A stretch of DNA of 51,968 nt, from the NCBI GenBank assembly GCA_019309115.1, contig JAFDGW010000026.1:1-51968 (forward strand), read 5' to 3'. The stretch's first letter is position 1. Each line of letters opens with the position of its first letter. Shown one piece after another: positions 17,512 to 26,800 of the stretch. The translations under genes were made by a program, and so were the position numbers. This stretch comes from Deltaproteobacteria bacterium (GTDB lineage: Bacteria; Desulfobacterota; Syntrophobacteria; Syntrophobacterales; Thermodesulforhabdaceae). Below the pieces are notes generated by a model that saw nothing but the letters and a program-made list of their open reading frames with translations, was not told the DNA's origin and ran no database searches.

Positions 17512-18251
17512 AATGGACGTCCCTCCGATCCTTCAACTATGGAAACCTTCACTCCGTACACTGCCTCAATTACATCTTCCGAAAGTTCCTCGGGTCTGAG
17601 GGCAGCGAATATTCTGCCGTCTTTGAGAAAGAGCAGCCTGGAGCAGAAGCGGACGGCCAGATTCACGTCGTGAATGGCAACCAGGGTGGCCAATTTCTGA
17701 GAAATGGTAACCCGATTAAGGAGTTTCATAACGTCCAGTTGATTTTTCATATCCAGATGGCTTGTAGGCTCGTCGCAAAGAAGCACTCTCGGCAATGTGG
17801 CAAGGGCACGTGCAATGATAACCTTCTGTGCTTCTCCACCACTTAAGGTGCGCATAGGCCGGGTGCTGAGGTGAGACAGATTCAACATATCAAGAACCCT
17901 TTCCACAACTTTCATATCTTCGAGACGGGGCCTGCTTGAACCGTGAGGCAGCCTTCCGAGGAGAACTACATCAAAAACGGTGAGCTCCATTTCAGGGGAT
18001 TTTTGAGGAACCCAGGCCATTTTTTGGGCCCGTTCCGCAGTCTTCATATTCCTGACATTCTGATCACCTATTAGAACTGCGCCATTGGTGGGGTTGAGTA
18101 GCGCCAGAATACATCTCAGAAGTGTTGACTTTCCTGCCCCGTTAACTCCACAAAGTGCAACCATCTCGCCGGGACGGATACTAAAAGACACTGAGTCCAG
18201 AACGGGATGGCTGTTGTATGAAAAGGCTATCCCATCAATCTTCAGAATCAC
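17493..18251 (-). CDS. ABC transporter ATPase, FecE/BtuD-like
   Basis: A 252-residue ATPase energising the adjacent permease. Walker A GVNGAGKST at residues 35-43, Q-loop WVPQ, signature LSGGEAQKV, Walker B VLLCDEPTSHLD and a switch His (AIHDVNLA) are all intact. It overlaps the permease stop by 4 nt, so the pair is translationally coupled. Order permease-ATPase-binding protein is normal for iron-complex importers. Confidence 0.92.
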   Translation of the reverse strand: MILKIDGIAFSYNSHPVLDSVSFSIRPGEMVALCGVNGAGKSTLLRCILALLNPTNGAVLIGDQNVRNMKTAERAQKMAWVPQKSPEMELTVFDVVLLGRLPHGSSRPRLEDMKVVERVLDMLNLSHLSTRPMRTLSGGEAQKVIIARALATLPRVLLCDEPTSHLDMKNQLDVMKLLNRVTISQKLATLVAIHDVNLAVRFCSRLLFLKDGRIFAALRPEELSEDVIEAVYGVKVSIVEGSEGRPLCIVPV

Positions 18252-19270
18252 CTCTTCCCCCTTACCAGCAGATAAATAAAAAGAGGTGCCCCGAGAAATG
18301 ACGTGGTTATGCCAACAGGGAAGGAACCCGAGCCAATAATAAGGCGACTGAAGGTGTCGGCTCCAAGGAGAAGTAGGGCTCCAATCATGGTCGAGGCCGG
18401 AATGACATGACGATGGTTACTTCCGCAGATCCTTCGGGCAATGTGAGGAGCAATAAGGCCGACAAAGGCAATGAGCCCGTGAAAGGCCGTTGCCAGTGCG
18501 GTGACCACTGACACAGCCATAATGCACTGCCATCGCAGTGAGTTTACCGCGATTCCCAGAGAACTTGCCGTATCATCACCTGCTTCAAAGGCGTTGAGCT
18601 TCCATGAATGCCGATAAACGAGCAGAAAAACAAAGACTGTCGCAAAAAAGACAGCTGAGATCTCATTCCAGCCGGAACGCCCCACATCTCCAAAACTCCA
18701 CGCAATCGCACGGGCAAGCTGAGTTTCATCCGTAATGTACTGCAAAAGCACCGTACCGGCCCCATAAAGGGAAGATAAAGCCACTCCGGAAAGGATTATT
18801 GCTTCGGGGGCAAGCCCACGGATTCGACCCAGAAGAAGGATAATTGCCATGGAACTCAAAGCTCCGAGAAAGGCCGAAAAACCGACGGATAACACAGAGC
18901 CTTTAAGAACAATTATGGAAAAATATGCTCCAAAGGCCGCTCCCTGGCTTATTCCCAGGGTTGAAGGAGAAGCAAGAGGATTCCTGAGAAGCGTCTGAAT
19001 GCATGCCCCCGACAGGGCAAGACCTGCTCCAACAACAAGGGATGCCACAATTCTCGGGAGCCTGACACTCCACAAAACCACACTCTCCGGGCCTCCGACC
19101 GACCCTGTGATGATACGAACCATTTCCCTGAAGGAGATCTCATATGTGCCTTTGCACAGGGCCATGACCGCCAGAAGAAGCGTCCCCGTTAAAAGTATCA
19201 AAAAGAAAAGGCGCTTTTTCTGCAAGCTCTCAATATAAACATCAACAACGCTCTTATGCACACCACTCAT
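18248..19270 (-). CDS. FecCD-family ABC permease
   Basis: A polytopic permease of about 340 residues. The ATG at 19270 (MSGVHKSV) is preceded by GGGGAAG. An upstream in-frame ATG would lie inside the leader hairpin and is unlikely. Family motifs: LRLPRIVASLVVGAGLALSG, QTLLRNPLASPSTLGISQGA, the GLIAFVGLIAPHIARRICG loop that contacts the ATPase, and GSFPVGITTSFLGAPLF near the end. It is the first gene of the operon. Confidence 0.9.
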   Translation of the reverse strand: MSGVHKSVVDVYIESLQKKRLFFLILLTGTLLLAVMALCKGTYEISFREMVRIITGSVGGPESVVLWSVRLPRIVASLVVGAGLALSGACIQTLLRNPLASPSTLGISQGAAFGAYFSIIVLKGSVLSVGFSAFLGALSSMAIILLLGRIRGLAPEAIILSGVALSSLYGAGTVLLQYITDETQLARAIAWSFGDVGRSGWNEISAVFFATVFVFLLVYRHSWKLNAFEAGDDTASSLGIAVNSLRWQCIMAVSVVTALATAFHGLIAFVGLIAPHIARRICGSNHRHVIPASTMIGALLLLGADTFSRLIIGSGSFPVGITTSFLGAPLFIYLLVRGKR

Positions 19271-19287
19271 CCCTACACTTCCCCACC

Positions 19288-19354
19288 CGAAAAAAACAAA
19301 AAGGTCACAGACCTCACGGTGATTCTTCACCCTCCTCGAGGTCTCCGTGACCTT
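19288..19354 (-). terminator. Leader terminator-like hairpin in front of the ABC importer operon
   Basis: On the minus strand a 15-bp interrupted stem (AAGGTCAC and AGACCTC pairing with GAGGTCT and GTGACCTT, a 2-nt bulge) encloses a smaller GGTGA-TTCT-TCACC hairpin and is followed by a T-rich run TTTGTTTTTTTTCG. It lies only about 20 nt before the permease start, with no gene upstream on this strand, so it looks like an attenuator. Upstream sequence contains AGGAAAC..GCAATAAAAAGCC, loosely similar to the leader at 4037-4179. An AT-rich stretch (about 19440-19460) resembles a degenerate Fur site only weakly. Confidence 0.6.
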
Positions 19355-19611
19355 TTTTCTTACTCTGCTTTTATTTACTGTATAATCAGGCCTTCAAGGC
19401 TTTTTATTGCAAACGTTTCCTAACATAGAATAATAACCTACGCAATAATCATTTTATGCAATATAGGGTCCCCCTGAAACTAAAGAACATTCTTGATAAA
19501 ATTTGTGGGCATTGTGTTTGGCAACCGCCATTACCTTTCTGCTTGCCTGTGGGCGTTGAAAATGGTTAAAAAGAATTTTACAAGGTAACCAGTGAAGCGG
19601 AGAAGCTAGAA

Positions 19612-20415
19612 ATGCCAGTCAGTGTAGCTTTCATTAAACGGCTCGAATCGGTCGATCCTCAGTTAAGGAGTGTTCTCATTGCGATGCTCGAGGAGATCGA
19701 GCGTCAAAGGGAAGAGTCCGTCACAAAACGAGAATTCAATGAACTTCGCGACGCCGTAAAGGAACTCGCGCAAGCCCAAACAAGAACTGAGCAACGACTC
19801 GAAGAACTGGCTGAGGCACAGAAAAAAACAGAAGCAAGATTGGACTCACTCGCACAGAAAGTTGAAGAACTAACCGAAGCACAAAAAAGAACAGAAGCAA
19901 GAGTCGAAGAACTGGCCGAAGCACAGAAAAAAACAGAGACGAGAGTCGAAGAACTGGCTGAGGCCCAAAAGAGGACGGAAGAGGAGATTCGGGCTTTGGC
20001 TCGACGCCTGGATGTGGTTGAGGAACGTGTCGAAGGCATTTCCAATTCAGTGGGGTATAGTCTGGAGAACAGAGCATACGGCAAAATTCCATTGCTGCTT
20101 CGCGACAGATTCGGCATCGAAATTGACGGAAGGCTAGTTCGAAAATATGTAACAGTTGGAAGCAAGTTCATTCAGGTGAACATTTACGGCTATGGCAGGC
20201 AGAATGGTAGGAAAATCCTTATACTAGGCGAATGCAAAGTTCGCCCATCGAAAAAAGAAATTCTCAGATTTGAGAAATACGCTGAAAAAATCAGCACTCA
20301 GGAAGGTTTGGAAATCTTTCCGCTTGTTGTTGCCCATGATTTTCCACCGCCAATTGAAGAGTTTCTGAAAGAAAAAAACATCCCCTATTTCTGGTCTTAT
20401 GAGCTCGAAGAGTGA
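19612..20415 (+). CDS. Coiled-coil protein with DUF3782-type PD-(D/E)XK nuclease-like C-terminus
   Basis: A 267-residue protein. Residues about 35-145 are a long coiled coil built of 14-residue repeats of the form [14 protein letters not shown], with near-identical 42-nt DNA repeats at 19790-19985. The C-terminal ~110 residues contain [11 protein letters not shown]-like and [15 protein letters not shown], where E and K of GECK fit the E-x-K of a PD-(D/E)XK fold. This arrangement is known from DUF3782-type proteins of thermophiles, whose function is not established. Upstream sequence has only a weak GGAG site. The repeats make the gene prone to length change. Confidence 0.75.
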   Translation: MPVSVAFIKRLESVDPQLRSVLIAMLEEIERQREESVTKREFNELRDAVKELAQAQTRTEQRLEELAEAQKKTEARLDSLAQKVEELTEAQKRTEARVEELAEAQKKTETRVEELAEAQKRTEEEIRALARRLDVVEERVEGISNSVGYSLENRAYGKIPLLLRDRFGIEIDGRLVRKYVTVGSKFIQVNIYGYGRQNGRKILILGECKVRPSKKEILRFEKYAEKISTQEGLEIFPLVVAHDFPPPIEEFLKEKNIPYFWSYELEE

Positions 20416-20558
20416 GGCGGATTCCATCGGTAAGGGCTTTTTCGCACCGAGCTAAGGTGTTTTTAGGAGGGGCTTTTCACGTTCCATTTCCCTTTCATGA
20501 TCAAGCGCAAATCCCCTCCTAACCAACTCAAAGCTAATCAAACCAAAAGCACCAAGAA

Positions 20559-20636
20559 CTATCCCGATCCGCTGCGCAAAACTTCTACCACATTTCTGCA
20601 AACTTCACATTTGTAAACCTGTAGCTTTTCAGCCAT
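20559..20636 (-). pseudogene. Desulfoferrodoxin/desulforedoxin N-terminal stub
   Basis: A short frame with the start MAEKLQVYKCEVCRNVVEVL, which matches the desulforedoxin-like iron domain at the start of desulfoferrodoxin (normally EVYKCEVCGNIVEVLHGG). The first Cys pair is present, but the conserved Gly after it is Arg and the frame stops (TAG) after 25 residues, before the second CC pair. The sequence beyond shifts into another open stretch (20432-20560) with a hydrophobic IGIVLGAFGLISFEL segment, not recognised. The gene seems truncated. The rest of the 20416-20739 gap holds nothing else I can support. Confidence 0.6.
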
Positions 20637-20739
20637 CTTCAAGTCTCCTTTGTTGCCCCGTATTCCCAACTGCTCTTCACAACCAGCCACCAGACAAGTA
20701 AAATATGATTATCCTCTGTAAAAAATTGCTATCAGGCAA

Positions 20740-22785
20740 CTAATCAGCCACACGCGAAATTCTGCACGGAATTCCTTTTATCAAAGGAGTACCAAAATCT
20801 TTCCCCACGTCCTTAGTCGAGGTAACCATGTTGTAGTTGGACTTCCGCCACTCGTATTGCTTGTCAACTCCAGATTCAGGGAACCACCAGCCATAAGCAG
20901 CCATAACCACGGAAGGATGTATTTTATCGCTGAGAGAAGCATATTGAGTCATGGAGCCGTGTTGCGTTTCGATGCGAACGAGATCTCCAGACTTTATACC
21001 ATATTGCTGCGCTACATCCGGGTGAATGATACACTCAGGTCGAGGGCTCCTCTTACGGAGATCTTCTAACCATCGATACGATGAATGAAGATAAAAAGGA
21101 TCCTTACGACATGTTAACAGCAACGGAAACTCTGCGTCTACTTCCGAGCAGCCAAACAGATTAAATTCCCTATCCGGCATGAGTTCCACCTTACCGCTAC
21201 CAGTTCTAAAGGTGTCGGTCTGCTCCACTGGGCCTTTGAGAATTCCCATTTTTACGAATTCTTCGTAGCCTATTCCAGAAGGTTCCAGCACTTCTTCCAG
21301 AAACATCTCATAATCGTCATACCAGAATTCGGGCGGGCTAATTCTGCGGCCAAGCTCGTTCAGTATTTTCATATCTGGCCAACAATCTTCAGGAGGATCA
21401 ACCAGCTTGGGTCTTGCAACGATAAAACCATGCCCGAGGCCGTAATGGCCAATGTCGTTAAATTCAAAATGTGTTGCCGCAGGAAGTACTACATCAGCGA
21501 AAAGCGCCGTTGGAGTTAGAAATACGTCTGCCACCGCCAGAAAATCCAGGGACTCAAGAGCCCTGCGAGTTACTTCCGAATCTGCGTAAGCTAACAGAGG
21601 GTTAGTACACTGCATGTAGGCTGCCCTGACGGGGTACGGATCATCTTCGAGAACGGCTTTACGAAAATAAGCCGGCGGAACCGTCATCAACCCCGGTACG
21701 GCGCCGAAATGGGCGTGTATCATTTCTTTTCTTTTGTTGGGAATTACACTGGCTCTGACGAATTTACCCAGCTTGGCAATGGCCGGATCCTTAGCCCAGA
21801 CGTTTCCTCCCCTTCTTCCCAGGTTTCCTGTAATTGCCATCAGGCTTACCATAGCTCTTGCGGTTTCATAATTCCTAGGGGTATGTTCTATTGCATTCCC
21901 CCAAAGAAGCATGGCCCTTTCTGCCTTAGCGTAAACATAAGCCGCTTCCCTAATTTTCTCCGGATCCACCCATGTAGCTTTTGCCAGTTTTTCAAGATCA
22001 TACTTCAGAATCGCATCCTTTAATTTGTCAAAACCACTTGTCAGGTTATTTACAAAGGCGACGTCATAGAGCTTTTCTGAAATTATTATGTGAATAAATG
22101 CGGCTGCCAGTTCAAGGTCGGCACCAGGTTTGACCTGAAGGTGAAGGTTTGCACGACTGGCAAGCTCTGTGTGGAAAGGATCTATCACCACAAGTTGAGC
22201 ACCTTCACGAAGTCTATCTAGCAACAAACGGCATATTTGACCTTCTTCGTTAGTGGCCAATGGATTGCTTCCCCACAATAGAATTAGGTCTGTAGGATGC
22301 TCCAAATCAGCAACGGGGTAAAAGCCGCAAGCGTGAAAGCCGGCAACTTCCCTGGGAGCATGACATAGATCCTGCACGGAGACCACGTTAGGGGACCCGA
22401 AAACATTAGCCAGCCTTATGAGCACAAAGTGCTCCAATCCTTTTGGCATCCCCTGACAAAAGGCAACGGCCCTGGCACCATATTCTTCCTTCACCTTGAG
22501 AAAATTATCGGCAATCAAATCCAGCGCTTCATCCCAGGATATTTTTTTCCACTCGCCGCTCCCTCGCTTTCCCACTCTTTTCATCGGATACCGCAGGCGA
22601 TTGGGGTGGTAAAGCTTTTCTATAGCCGCCACAGCTTTTCTACAGACGTAACCTTTGTTAAGATGCCCGTTAGGATGACCTGTAATCTTGATAATTTTAC
22701 CATCCTGGACCTTTACTTTAATGGTGCATCCACCGTGATCCATACGTGAACAGTGAGTAACAAACCATCCGTTCTTTGCGGTCAT
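20740..22785 (-). CDS. Molybdopterin oxidoreductase (DMSO-reductase superfamily) with Asp in the Fe-S motif
   Basis: A 681-residue bis-MGD enzyme. The ATG at 22785 overlaps the upstream stop (ATGA). An alternative start 6 codons upstream exists. The N-terminal Fe4S4 site reads C12-x3-D16-x3-C20-x27-C48, so one of the four usual Cys is Asp. The metal ligand is probably C141 in VQDLCHAPR, after an intact MGD-binding region (DLILLWGSNPLATN). The C-terminal MGD domain is complete (VRAAYMQCTNPLLAYAD, DVVLPAATHFE, IHPDVAQQYGIKSGDLVRIET). No signal peptide and no adjacent Fe-S or membrane subunit, so it is likely a soluble cytoplasmic enzyme. Substrate unknown: formate, thiosulfate or a hydratase-type reaction all remain possible. 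It ends the dnaE operon. Confidence 0.85.
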   Translation of the reverse strand: MTAKNGWFVTHCSRMDHGGCTIKVKVQDGKIIKITGHPNGHLNKGYVCRKAVAAIEKLYHPNRLRYPMKRVGKRGSGEWKKISWDEALDLIADNFLKVKEEYGARAVAFCQGMPKGLEHFVLIRLANVFGSPNVVSVQDLCHAPREVAGFHACGFYPVADLEHPTDLILLWGSNPLATNEEGQICRLLLDRLREGAQLVVIDPFHTELASRANLHLQVKPGADLELAAAFIHIIISEKLYDVAFVNNLTSGFDKLKDAILKYDLEKLAKATWVDPEKIREAAYVYAKAERAMLLWGNAIEHTPRNYETARAMVSLMAITGNLGRRGGNVWAKDPAIAKLGKFVRASVIPNKRKEMIHAHFGAVPGLMTVPPAYFRKAVLEDDPYPVRAAYMQCTNPLLAYADSEVTRRALESLDFLAVADVFLTPTALFADVVLPAATHFEFNDIGHYGLGHGFIVARPKLVDPPEDCWPDMKILNELGRRISPPEFWYDDYEMFLEEVLEPSGIGYEEFVKMGILKGPVEQTDTFRTGSGKVELMPDREFNLFGCSEVDAEFPLLLTCRKDPFYLHSSYRWLEDLRKRSPRPECIIHPDVAQQYGIKSGDLVRIETQHGSMTQYASLSDKIHPSVVMAAYGWWFPESGVDKQYEWRKSNYNMVTSTKDVGKDFGTPLIKGIPCRISRVAD

Positions 22786-23066
22786 TTCCTTTTCTCCTTC
22801 CATGCGTTGATTATCTTGGTTAAAAGAACAGCCAACCGTCTGTCGGAAAGAGACTTCCTGCTGTAAAACATATCCAGAAGATCAAGATCTTCTAGCTTTA
22901 AAAGCCGCTCCAGGTCGTCAAGTTCTTCCGAGGTTAGCTCGTGACCATGTCTGTTCCAGAAATGGTTAAGGATCGTTTCAACTTCAAGATTTGCTCGTTT
23001 TGCAATGTGATAACGAAGTCTTTTTCTCCTTACCGCTTCACAAGTTCCGCCAGTATTTCCCGCCAT
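22782..23066 (-). CDS. SdhE-like small protein
   Basis: A 94-residue helical protein. RRKRLRYHIAKRANLEVE, LNHFWNRHGHELTSEEL and DDLERLLKLEDLDLLDMF follow the SdhE/SDHAF2 pattern (RRxRLLWRxRRGMxELDxLL..FxxxH..LS..EL..FExLLxxxD.dLL), though the RGxxE motif that contacts FAD in true SdhE is replaced by KRANLE. SdhE assists FAD attachment to flavoprotein subunits. With that motif altered the function is uncertain. It overlaps holC by 37 nt and the molybdoenzyme by 4 nt, so it might serve as that enzyme's assembly factor. Confidence 0.6.
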   Translation of the reverse strand: MAGNTGGTCEAVRRKRLRYHIAKRANLEVETILNHFWNRHGHELTSEELDDLERLLKLEDLDLLDMFYSRKSLSDRRLAVLLTKIINAWKEKRK

Positions 23067-23509
23067 CTTTCTCTTTCCCTACGTGGTACATGATGTAGCT
23101 CAAGGCCCAATCTTGCCGCATCTTTCCACAATGCCCGACTTTTCTGCTTCTGACTATCATCATCTAGAACCACAAAGTGAACCGTCCACGGAAGAGCCCC
23201 TAAAAGCGTGACATCAGCTTCCTCAGCAAAAATCAGCACATCCCCCGCTATCGGCGTCGGAAGTTCATTCACGACTATGATAACTCGCTCGAGCGCCATG
23301 TCTTCAGGTGCTTCCGGCCGGCCAATTCTGTGAGGTACAAAGCTTTCTTTGTGAAATGTCCACAACAGATTGTCAAAATGGGAAGCCCCTGCCGTCGAAA
23401 GAGTATGAACAAGAACGGTTTTGCCAAGTTCGTACATAATCTCCACAACGCGGCATAGATCTCGATCCCTAAACTGCTGCACCGTTTCCAAAAAAACTAC
23501 ATCCGCCAT
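23030..23509 (-). CDS. holC: DNA polymerase III chi subunit
   Basis: A 159-residue protein with the HolC fold pattern: VVFLETVQQFRDRDLCRVVEIMYELGKTVLVHTLS, then FDNLLWTFHKESFVPHRIG and VIIVVNELPTPIAGDVLIFAEE. Chi links the clamp loader to SSB. The YELGKTVLV and LLWTFHKESFVPH blocks are strongly diagnostic. It stands in a dnaE operon, which supports the call. RBS is GAGGT. No psi subunit is visible nearby. Confidence 0.85.
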   Translation of the reverse strand: MADVVFLETVQQFRDRDLCRVVEIMYELGKTVLVHTLSTAGASHFDNLLWTFHKESFVPHRIGRPEAPEDMALERVIIVVNELPTPIAGDVLIFAEEADVTLLGALPWTVHFVVLDDDSQKQKSRALWKDAARLGLELHHVPRRERERWREILAELVKR

Positions 23510-23516
23510 GGATACC

Positions 23517-23861
23517 TCAGCAGGTCAAATGAAAAACTCCCGCTACAGATTGCCCTTTTCTGTACAGATCGTTGAAAATTTCTACCGCCTTACCCGTTTT
23601 GTCGAAACGAAGTTCTATGCCCTTTTCTGAAAGCAAGTCCTTCAATTGCGGATCTATTCGCATCAACCCATTAGCACCAGTGCCAACAACCAAAACTTCT
23701 GGCGCACTTTTTACCACATCGACCACGTCTTCATAACACAAAAAATGGCTCTCCCGACGCCACCAGTTTGGATAAACCTTGCCTTCAATAATCTTCAGGT
23801 CGGTATCATACCTTTTTCCTGCAATGACCATTGAACCAAAGGAATACTTTTCTATAAACAT
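23517..23861 (-). CDS. Mth938/DUF498-domain protein
   Basis: A 114-residue single-domain protein. FIEKYSFGSMVIAGKRYDTDLKI, WWRRESHFLCYEDV, EVLVVGTGANGLMRI and a final EIFNDLYRKGQSVAGVFHLTC match the MTH938/NDUFAF3-like family, whose role in bacteria is not settled (a complex-I assembly role is known for mitochondrial homologues). It sits 30 nt after dnaE and 7 nt before holC, on the same strand. Confidence 0.85.
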   Translation of the reverse strand: MFIEKYSFGSMVIAGKRYDTDLKIIEGKVYPNWWRRESHFLCYEDVVDVVKSAPEVLVVGTGANGLMRIDPQLKDLLSEKGIELRFDKTGKAVEIFNDLYRKGQSVAGVFHLTC

Positions 23862-23891
23862 AACATCTTACCTCTCCACCGAGTTACCACC

Positions 23892-26800
23892 TTATTGTTT
23901 TCCATAAACAAATTCCACGGAAGAGCCGCCGAAAAACCGCTTCAAATTGCCGATAAAATCCCGTGTTGGAGTTACATACAGATCTTTATCGAGCATCATT
24001 ACCGCTTCTGCTTTTCCATCTACTTCGAGGTGTAAACAAATTGGGCAGTTACCGGGATTGTCAGCTATCAGACGTCGAAAGCGAAGGATATCGTCTCGCT
24101 TCAGATTTGACGCTTTCAACCGAACTATTACCTGAGACACCGACCTCTGCGCTGCTTCCTCAACTGTCAGTATTTCGGAAGCTATGATTTTCGACGACTT
24201 TTCGTCATGCTGCACGATACCAATAACCACTCTAGGATCATCGTCTTCCACAAGCAGATCCCTGAACATCGCATAGGTTTCCGGGAATGCAACAACCTCA
24301 ACAATACCTTCTCTATCTTCCAGATTCAAGAAGCCCATTCGTTCTCCACGGCGAGTCGTGATCTCCTTCACCAAGCTGAGCATACCGGCGAGCATGATAC
24401 GGGAACCTTCAGGACGAGCTGTTATATCCTGAGTGGTCCCTGTACATATCTGCGAAATTTTATCCTCGTAAAAATCCAGCGGATGCCCTGATATATAAAA
24501 TCCAATGGCTTCTTTTTCGTAATTCAAAACCGTACGCTTGTCCCACGGTGGTGTATCCGGCAGTTTCTGAGGTCGAGATGGTAGCTTTTTCCTGCTTCTG
24601 AGTATCGTCAAAAGGTTCAGTTGCCCATTCTGAGTCCCCCTTTGAAAAAGTTGTGCCTTGTTTATTGCATCGTCTAGAGCAGCAAGGACTTGTGCTCGAT
24701 TATCATGCAAAGAATCAAAGGCCCCGCACTTAATCAGCTGCTCTATTACCCGCCGGTTTACCCGCTGACCATCAACTCTTTGGCAAAAGTCAAAAATCGA
24801 CAAAAAAGGGCCATCATTCGCTCTACTTTCCATGATAGCGTCAACGGCTGCATCACCCACGTTTTTCACAGCTCCGAGGCCAAACCGAATCTTACCTTCT
24901 ACCACCGTAAATCCACGATCACTGAGATTAACATCAGGTGGCAACACCTCAATGCCCTTTTCCCGACACTCATTTATCAGTTTAACCACCTTGTCAGTGT
25001 CACTTAACACACTGTTTAACAGGGCTGCCATAAACTCTACGGGATAATGAGCCTTCAGATAGGCCGTCTGATAAGCAACAAAAGCATAAGCTGCGCTGTG
25101 AGACTTGTTAAAGCCGTAAAGGGCAAATTTTTCCATTCGGTCAAATATTCGGTTAGCCTTGTCCAGATCAATCCCTTTGGCCTTGGCGCCGCTGAGGAAC
25201 CTTTCCCTCTGTGCTTTCATCTCTTCAGGCTTTTTCTTTCCCATGGCACGGCGAAGGATGTCAGCTTCTCCTAGCGTGTAACCCGCAAGGACGCTGGCAA
25301 TTTGCATTACCTGTTCCTGATAGAGAATAACTCCATAGGTTGGTTCAAGAATCGGTTTTAGTTCTTCCAATTCGTAGGTCAAGGGGACTTCGCCGTGCTT
25401 GACTTTTATGTACTGATCCACCATGCCGCTTTCCAGAGGGCCGGGACGGTAAAGAGCCACAAGGGCAACTATGTCGGAGAAGCGTTCAGGCTTCAGCCGC
25501 ACCAATATGTCTCTCATGCCGGCACTTTCCAGCTGAAAAACCCCCGTCGTGTCGGCTCGACACAGAAGTTCGTAGGTATCTTCATCATCCAGGGGAATCT
25601 CCGTCATGTTGAGCTTCACACCATGATTTCTTTCAATAAGTTTTACGGCATCGTCTATGACCGTAAGATTCCTTAAACCAAGAAAGTCAAATTTGATGAG
25701 CCCTGCCTTCTCGACGTATTTCATCGAGTACTGGGTCACCACTTCACCTTCCTGATCACGGTATAGCGGAACATACTCAACTATCGGACGGTCACCGATG
25801 ACCACACCTGCCGCATGGGTCGAAGCATGACGGGCCAGTCCTTCAAGGACGAACGCAATGTCAAAAAGTTCCTTAATCTGGGGATCTTCATTTTGAAGCT
25901 CTTTAAGGCGAGGCTCCAGCTCAAAGGCTTTTTTCAGGGTCATACCCGGTGTTCCGGGAACCAGCTTGGCTATACGATCCTGTTCATTGTAAGAAAACCC
26001 CAGAGCACGTGCTACATCGCGAACAACTTGCCGCGCCTGCATGGTTCCAAAGGTGGTTATGTGAGCTACCCGGTCACTTCCGTACTTTTCCGTAACATAC
26101 CTTATAACCTCGTCACGACGCCTTTTGCAGAAGTCAACATCAATGTCGGGCATACTGATGCGTTCTTCGTTCAAAAAGCGTTCAAAGAGCAAACCGTGCT
26201 CGATCGGATCTATGTCGGTAATTCCCATGACATAAGCTACCAAACTGCCGGCGGCTGACCCACGCCCAGGGCCAACTGGAATTCCTTGAGATTTTGCGTA
26301 GTTAATAAAATCAGCTACTATGAGAAAATAGGGCGCAAAACCTGTTTTCTTGATAACAGTAATTTCTTTTTCAAGCCTTTCTTCGTACACGGCAAAGGCA
26401 TCATCGCCCAGCTTTCTTCTTCGCTTTATTTGGTCCCACCTCCTGCGTAAGCCCGCACGAGCTTCCCCTTCGAACTGCTCTTCGGCCGTCTTGCCGTTTG
26501 GCAAAGGGTATTCCGGAAAGTGATACCTTCCCAAAGGAATTTCGAGGTTGCACTTATCCGCAATTTCCAGAGTGTTCTTCAATGCTTCTGGAATATGCCT
26601 GAAGGCATCGTACATCTCAGCTGGGGCTTTAAAATAAAGTTCATCCGTTTGGAAACGCATTCGGTTCTGATCGAGAACCGTTTTGTTGGTCTGAATGCAG
26701 AGAAGAATCTCATGGGCTCGCGCATCGACTTTCCTCAAGTAATGGCAATCATTTGTTGCGACTAGGCCAAGACCAAGATCAGAAGCAAGGCGAATCAGGC

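Noticed and set aside
20740-22785. Selenocysteine in the molybdopterin enzyme
   Set aside because: The metal-ligand position is a normal Cys codon and there is no in-frame TGA.
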